Below are positions 60,850 to 64,000 of a DNA stretch of 64,000 bases, in pieces. Origin of the DNA: Sedimentitalea todarodis (lineage in GTDB: Bacteria; Pseudomonadota; Alphaproteobacteria; Rhodobacterales; Rhodobacteraceae); assembly GCF_032595355.1 (NCBI RefSeq), contig NZ_JASMWN010000017.1:62001-126000 (forward strand), read 5' to 3'. The position numbers and the translations under genes were made by a program. Every line of letters starts with the position of its first letter. The stretch's first letter is position 1. Below the pieces are notes generated by a model. The model was not told the DNA's origin, did no database searches, and saw nothing but the letters and a program-made list of their open reading frames with translations.

Positions 60850-61314
60850 TCAGATGCATTTGAAATAGTCGAAGGGTTCCAGGCAGTCCCTGCATCGCCA
60901 CTGGGCCTTGCACGGGGTCGAGCCGAACTGGCTGATGCGTTCGACATCACGGCTGTCGCACCGCGGGCAGGCCTCGGGTCCCCCCCCCCCCGCCGGCTGT
61001 GGCGGGGCAATGCCGTATTCGATGAGTTTCGCGCGGCCCTTTTCGGACAGCCAGTCGGTCGTCCAGGGCGGGCTGATCTGGGTCCTGATGCGAATGTCCT
61101 GCACGCCCCGGTCATGCAGTGCCGTTTCGATATCCATCGAGATGACACGGGTCGCCGGACAGCCCGAATAGGTCGGGGTAACGGCAACCTCCAGGGTGTC
61201 TCCGTCCCATGCCACATCGCGTACGATGCCCAGATCAACCACCGAGATCACAGGAATCTCGGGGTCGGGCACTTGCTCGAGCCAGTCCCAGATCTTCTCC
61301 GCCGCAGGCTTCAT
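60850..61314 (-). CDS. paaD: Phenylacetyl-CoA epoxidase assembly protein PaaD
   Basis: A 154-residue MIP18/DUF59-type protein. The N-terminal domain has VPDPEIPVISVVDLGIVRDV. The C-terminal zinc ribbon has CPRC and CRDC pairs. It is needed to mature the oxygenase. A run of 12 G residues encodes part of the linker (PAGGGGPEA). The stop lies 12 bp before paaE and the start overlaps nothing. It is translated with paaC, 1 bp away. Confidence 0.95.
   Translation of the reverse strand: MKPAAEKIWDWLEQVPDPEIPVISVVDLGIVRDVAWDGDTLEVAVTPTYSGCPATRVISMDIETALHDRGVQDIRIRTQISPPWTTDWLSEKGRAKLIEYGIAPPQPAGGGGPEACPRCDSRDVERISQFGSTPCKAQWRCRDCLEPFDYFKCI
60980..60991. repeat. Twelve-base C/G homopolymer inside paaD
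   Basis: Twelve consecutive C on the plus strand (G on the coding strand) lie in paaD. The frame is intact at this length and the downstream cysteine motifs are in frame. Such tracts slip readily. Confidence 0.95.
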
Positions 61315-61315
61315 C

Positions 61316-62083
61316 CTACCACGTCGCTCCGGGATAGGCGCGCTGCAGCCACTGCATCTGTGTCAGCAGATGACCCAGATGCTCGGAATGCTGAAATCCG
61401 GTCTTGCCACCCTTGTGCGCAAAACCGCCATCCGGAATGGTCAGCGTCGCATCGGTCAGAACCGCCTCGACACGGGCGTCGAACGCATCGCGCAGCGTTG
61501 CCGGGTCCGGCGCGACGCCCGCTTTGGCCATCGCTTCGTCCACCGCGTCGGCGACGAACATCTCGCCGACATAGGGCCAGAGCAGGTCCAGCGCCTTTTG
61601 CATCCGCCGATGACTTTCCGAGGTGCCGTCGCCAAGACCGACGACCGTGTCACCAGACCGCTCGACGTGATACTGCACCTCCTTGACCGACTTGGCGGCA
61701 ATCGCGGCGATCCGGTCGTCGCAGGACCCGGTCAGCGCCTTGAGCATCGCCAGATGCCACGCGTCAAACAGGAACTGGCGCATCATGGTCTGGCCGAAAT
61801 CCCCGTTGGGCTGTTCGACCAACAGGACATTGCGGAAATCCCAGACATCACGCAGCATCGCCAGATCATCCGCCGACCTGCTCTTGTCCTCCACCTCTCC
61901 GGCGAGGCCAAGCCACATCTGCGTCTGACCGATGAGATCAAGCGCGGTATTGGCCAGCGCGATGTCTTCCTCCAGCACCGGCGCGTGACCGCACCATTCG
62001 CTGACGCGATGGCCGAGAACCAGTGTGTTGTCGCCCATGCGGCACAGGAATTCAAAAAGCTGAGATTGATCAACGTCCGACAT
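61316..62083 (-). CDS. paaC: Phenylacetyl-CoA epoxidase structural subunit PaaC
   Basis: A 255-residue ferritin-fold subunit that scaffolds PaaA. Landmarks are LCRMGDNTLVLGHRVSEWCG and TALDLIGQTQMWL, with LKALTGSCDDRIAAIAAKSV later. It starts at an ATG overlapping the paaB stop by one base (TGATG). Confidence 0.96.
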   Translation of the reverse strand: MSDVDQSQLFEFLCRMGDNTLVLGHRVSEWCGHAPVLEEDIALANTALDLIGQTQMWLGLAGEVEDKSRSADDLAMLRDVWDFRNVLLVEQPNGDFGQTMMRQFLFDAWHLAMLKALTGSCDDRIAAIAAKSVKEVQYHVERSGDTVVGLGDGTSESHRRMQKALDLLWPYVGEMFVADAVDEAMAKAGVAPDPATLRDAFDARVEAVLTDATLTIPDGGFAHKGGKTGFQHSEHLGHLLTQMQWLQRAYPGATW

Positions 62084-62421
62084 CACATCGCTCCCACGTC
62101 TTCGGGGATGTCGAAAAACGTCGGGTGCCGGTACACCTTGCTCTCGGACGGTTCATAAAGCGGGCCTTTTTCCGAAGGGCTGGAGGCCGCGATATGGCGG
62201 GCCTCGACCACCCAGATGCTGACGCCTTCGTTGCGGCGGGTATAGACATCGCGGGCGTTCTTGATCGCCATCTCTTCGTCCGGTGCGTGCAGGCTGCCGA
62301 CATGGCGGTGGCTCATGCCGTGCTGGCCGCGGATGAACACTTCCCAGAGCGGCCATTCATGGCGTTTGGGTTTGGTGCGAGTGTCGGGCGTGTCTGGATA
62401 TGCGGAATTGGGAGAGCTCAT
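62083..62421 (-). CDS. paaB: Phenylacetyl-CoA epoxidase subunit PaaB
   Basis: A 112-residue small subunit (HEWPLWEVFIRGQHGMSHRH, then SIWVVEA). It links the PaaA-PaaC heterodimers. The ATG at 62421 overlaps the paaA stop by 4 nt. Confidence 0.96.
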   Translation of the reverse strand: MSSPNSAYPDTPDTRTKPKRHEWPLWEVFIRGQHGMSHRHVGSLHAPDEEMAIKNARDVYTRRNEGVSIWVVEARHIAASSPSEKGPLYEPSESKVYRHPTFFDIPEDVGAM

Positions 62422-63392
62422 TCTGCGGCCACCTTTCTCATCTTGCGTTTCTCGGCATGGGCCAGAAGACCGTCCCGCACCCATTTACCGTCGTCCCACG
62501 CCTTGTTACGTGCGGCCAGGCGTTCGGTGTTGCAGGGGCCATTACCCTGGATCACCTCAAAAAACTCGGCCCAGTCCGGCTCCGCAAAATCATAGCCGCC
62601 CTTGTCCTCGTTCCAGGCCAGGGTCTCGTCCGGCACGCTCAGGCCCAGGTACTCGGCCTGCGGAACGGTCTGGTCGACGAACTTCTGACGCAACTCGTCA
62701 TTGGTGTTCATCTTGATCTTCCAGGCCATCGACTGCGCCGAATGTACGCTATCCTTGTCACTGGGGCCGAACATCATCAGCGACGGATACCAGAACCGGT
62801 TCAGCGCATTTTGCGCCATCGCCTTCTGTTCGGCCGTGCCCTGGGCCATCTTCATCATGATGTCGTAGCCCTGGCGCTGGTGAAAGGATTCCTCCTTGCA
62901 GACACGGATCATCGCGCGGGAATAGGGGCCAAAGGAGGTCCGCTGCAACGGCACCTGGTTCATGATCGCAGCGCCATCCACCAGCCAGCCGACCGCGCCC
63001 ATATCGGCCCAGGTCAGCGTCGGGTAGTTGAAGATCGAGCTGTACTTCATGCGCCCGTCCAGCAGCATTTCCGTCATCTCGTCGCGGGTCACCCCCAGCG
63101 TTTCGGCAGCGCAATACAGATACAGCCCGTGACCCGCCTCATCCTGGACCTTGGCCAGCAGGATGGCCTTGCGCTCCAGCGTCGGCGCGCGGGTGATCCA
63201 GTTGCCCTCGGGAAGCTGACCGACAATCTCGGAATGCGCATGCTGGCCGATCTGGCGGATCAGCGTTTTGCGATAGCCCGCAGGCATCCAGTCTTTGGGT
63301 TCGATCTTTTCCCCCGCATCAATGCGAGCCTGAAACGCCCGCGCCTGGGCACTGTCATCGTCCGCATCAGATTCAACCATTTGTGCATACAT
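62418..63392 (-). CDS. paaA: Phenylacetyl-CoA epoxidase catalytic subunit PaaA
   Basis: A 324-residue catalytic diiron subunit that epoxidises the ring of phenylacetyl-CoA. Diiron ligand motifs are QDEAGHG in the first half and KEESFHQ (E-x-x-H) later. A strong GGAGG selects the ATG at 63392 (MYAQMV). It is the first gene of paaABCDE plus the extra gene at 59005. paaG, paaZ, paaK and a paa regulator are not within the window. Confidence 0.97.
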   Translation of the reverse strand: MYAQMVESDADDDSAQARAFQARIDAGEKIEPKDWMPAGYRKTLIRQIGQHAHSEIVGQLPEGNWITRAPTLERKAILLAKVQDEAGHGLYLYCAAETLGVTRDEMTEMLLDGRMKYSSIFNYPTLTWADMGAVGWLVDGAAIMNQVPLQRTSFGPYSRAMIRVCKEESFHQRQGYDIMMKMAQGTAEQKAMAQNALNRFWYPSLMMFGPSDKDSVHSAQSMAWKIKMNTNDELRQKFVDQTVPQAEYLGLSVPDETLAWNEDKGGYDFAEPDWAEFFEVIQGNGPCNTERLAARNKAWDDGKWVRDGLLAHAEKRKMRKVAAE

Positions 63393-63761
63393 TCGCTTTC
63401 CTCCAGGGTCAGACACGTTCTATAGCCACTTGAATCCAGCTTAGCATATTCATCTGGTAGCCGATATCGGTCTGGCGAGCGTTTCCTCCGCGGATCAGAT
63501 TGTCGCCAAACATTACTGACCGCACGGTCGGTGTATTTGAGAGTGTGATTCCATGCAAGCCTAAAGTTACAAAAAACCCCATATCGAAAAATTCTGTAAC
63601 AAAATGATCTGATCTTGCGACTGTCGTACGGTTCGCCGGAGCCGGACGACTTTGCAAACGAGTCACAAACACCACACATTCATGTTCTGACAAGATTTCT
63701 TGGTGAAATTGCGCCAAACCCGTTGTAGGCATGGAATGGGGAACGAGGTCGAGTGAGAAAG
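63393..63761. promoter_or_regulatory. Divergent promoter region of paaA and the NUDIX gene, with TetR-type operator
   Basis: This 369-bp gap holds no gene. ACTGACCGCACGGTCGGT (63515-63532) is a near-perfect inverted repeat (one mismatch) and resembles operators of TetR-family repressors controlling paa genes (PaaR). Further signals are GTTACA/TGTAAC near 63566-63600 and TTTGCAAA at 63651-63658. No promoter boxes were identified with confidence. Confidence 0.55.
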
Positions 63762-64000
63762 ATGTTTATCAAGCAGTTACCCATACGATGCGCGTGTACT
63801 CACAAGAGCGATGTGCGCAGTCAGTTCGCCGCGTTGTGTTACCGCGTTGTCAAGAACAGGGTTGAGATCCTGATGATCACGACTCGGCGATCGGGCCGTT
63901 GGATCGTGCCCAAAGGCTGGCCGATGGACGGGATGACCCCGGCCGAATGCGCGGCACAGGAGGCCTGGGAAGAGGCGGGGGCGAAGGGGTACGCTCATGA
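63762..64000 (+). CDS. NUDIX hydrolase, 3' truncated by window edge
   Basis: The first 79 codons of a NUDIX protein, continuing past the right edge. After a basic start (MFIKQLPIRCACTHKSDVRS) it reads QFAALCYRVVKNRVEILMIT and RWIVPKGWPM. The Nudix box is present as G-x5-E then QEAWEEAG, with Gln replacing the usual Arg. A typical diphosphoinositol or diadenosine polyphosphate hydrolase of this size is likely, but the substrate cannot be told. It is divergent from paaA. Confidence 0.85.
   Translation, partial: MFIKQLPIRCACTHKSDVRSQFAALCYRVVKNRVEILMITTRRSGRWIVPKGWPMDGMTPAECAAQEAWEEAGAKGYAH

Noticed and set aside
59470..61686. A 738-codon open frame on the plus strand across the paa operon
   Set aside because: It is antisense to paaE, paaD and the PaaA/C-like gene, all with clear domains. 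Long antisense frames are expected from the GC-rich codon bias.
1..64000. CRISPR arrays, prophage, transposons, tRNA and rRNA genes
   Set aside because: No regularly spaced repeats, integrase or transposase proteins, or tRNA/rRNA sequences were recognised.

Overview
The window is GC-rich and reads as the chromosome of a marine-type alphaproteobacterium of the Rhodobacteraceae (Roseobacter group). The pointers are a crotonyl-CoA carboxylase/reductase plus ethylmalonyl-CoA mutase pair (ethylmalonyl-CoA pathway), a LuxR/LuxI locus directly behind ccr with a CtrA-type box, the aapJQMP amino-acid transporter, an ATP12-type F1 assembly factor, an HvrA-like H-NS protein, a BioR-like GntR regulator beside bioY, and the gene orders yidC-MOSC-engB-argB and paaABCDE. 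No prophage, transposase, CRISPR array, rRNA or tRNA was seen; this is mostly core chromosome.

Layout. 1-5.9 kb: a cut-off unknown gene, an FkbM methyltransferase, sdhB, a BNR-repeat protein, a small membrane zinc-ribbon protein, an ornithine decarboxylase behind a candidate speF RNA leader, and a DUF1989 gene whose start is buried in a 12-bp hairpin. 6-12.7 kb: deoD, an H-NS-like gene, ecm, a GNAT, a PlsB/PlsC-like acyltransferase and ccr. ecm and ccr share a 15-nt upstream sequence. 12.8-16.8 kb: quorum-sensing genes with a CtrA box and a luxI leader hairpin, then a RecD-like helicase and an SDR oxidoreductase. 16.8-27.6 kb: a nested palindrome, a TIGR02186/TauE pair, a BMP-type nucleoside ABC transporter, rimI-tsaB-nfuA, a universal stress protein, ilvE, a GFA protein and a DUF1127 protein.

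27.8-33.2 kb: the end of the spc operon and the alpha operon (rplO-secY-adk-rpsM-rpsK-rpoA-rplQ), closed by a strong terminator. 33.2-46.2 kb: DUF3052, a Deg protease, a MocR/MFS divergent pair, bioR-bioY-DUF1284, a GNAT, rarA, a serine hydrolase, and the tightly overlapping crcB-rluC-HAD-ATP12 operon. 46.3-50.8 kb: aapJQMP. 50.9-56.2 kb (minus strand): yidC-MOSC-engB-argB-ferredoxin-sixA. 56.3-58.8 kb: a GGDEF/EAL protein and ttcA. 59.0-63.4 kb (minus strand): the aerobic phenylacetyl-CoA epoxidase operon paaABCDE plus a sixth PaaA/PaaC-like gene, with a TetR-type operator upstream. A NUDIX gene runs off the right edge.

The strongest unexplained signals are regulatory: the ecm/ccr shared motif, the CtrA box plus luxI hairpin, the start-codon hairpin of the DUF1989 gene, a perfect 10-bp inverted repeat before the H-NS gene, a 19-bp palindrome at 40.5 kb, and a 12-G tract inside paaD. 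I did not find a wholly new multi-gene defence or mobile system. All calls rest on reading motifs and gene context; no database search was run.
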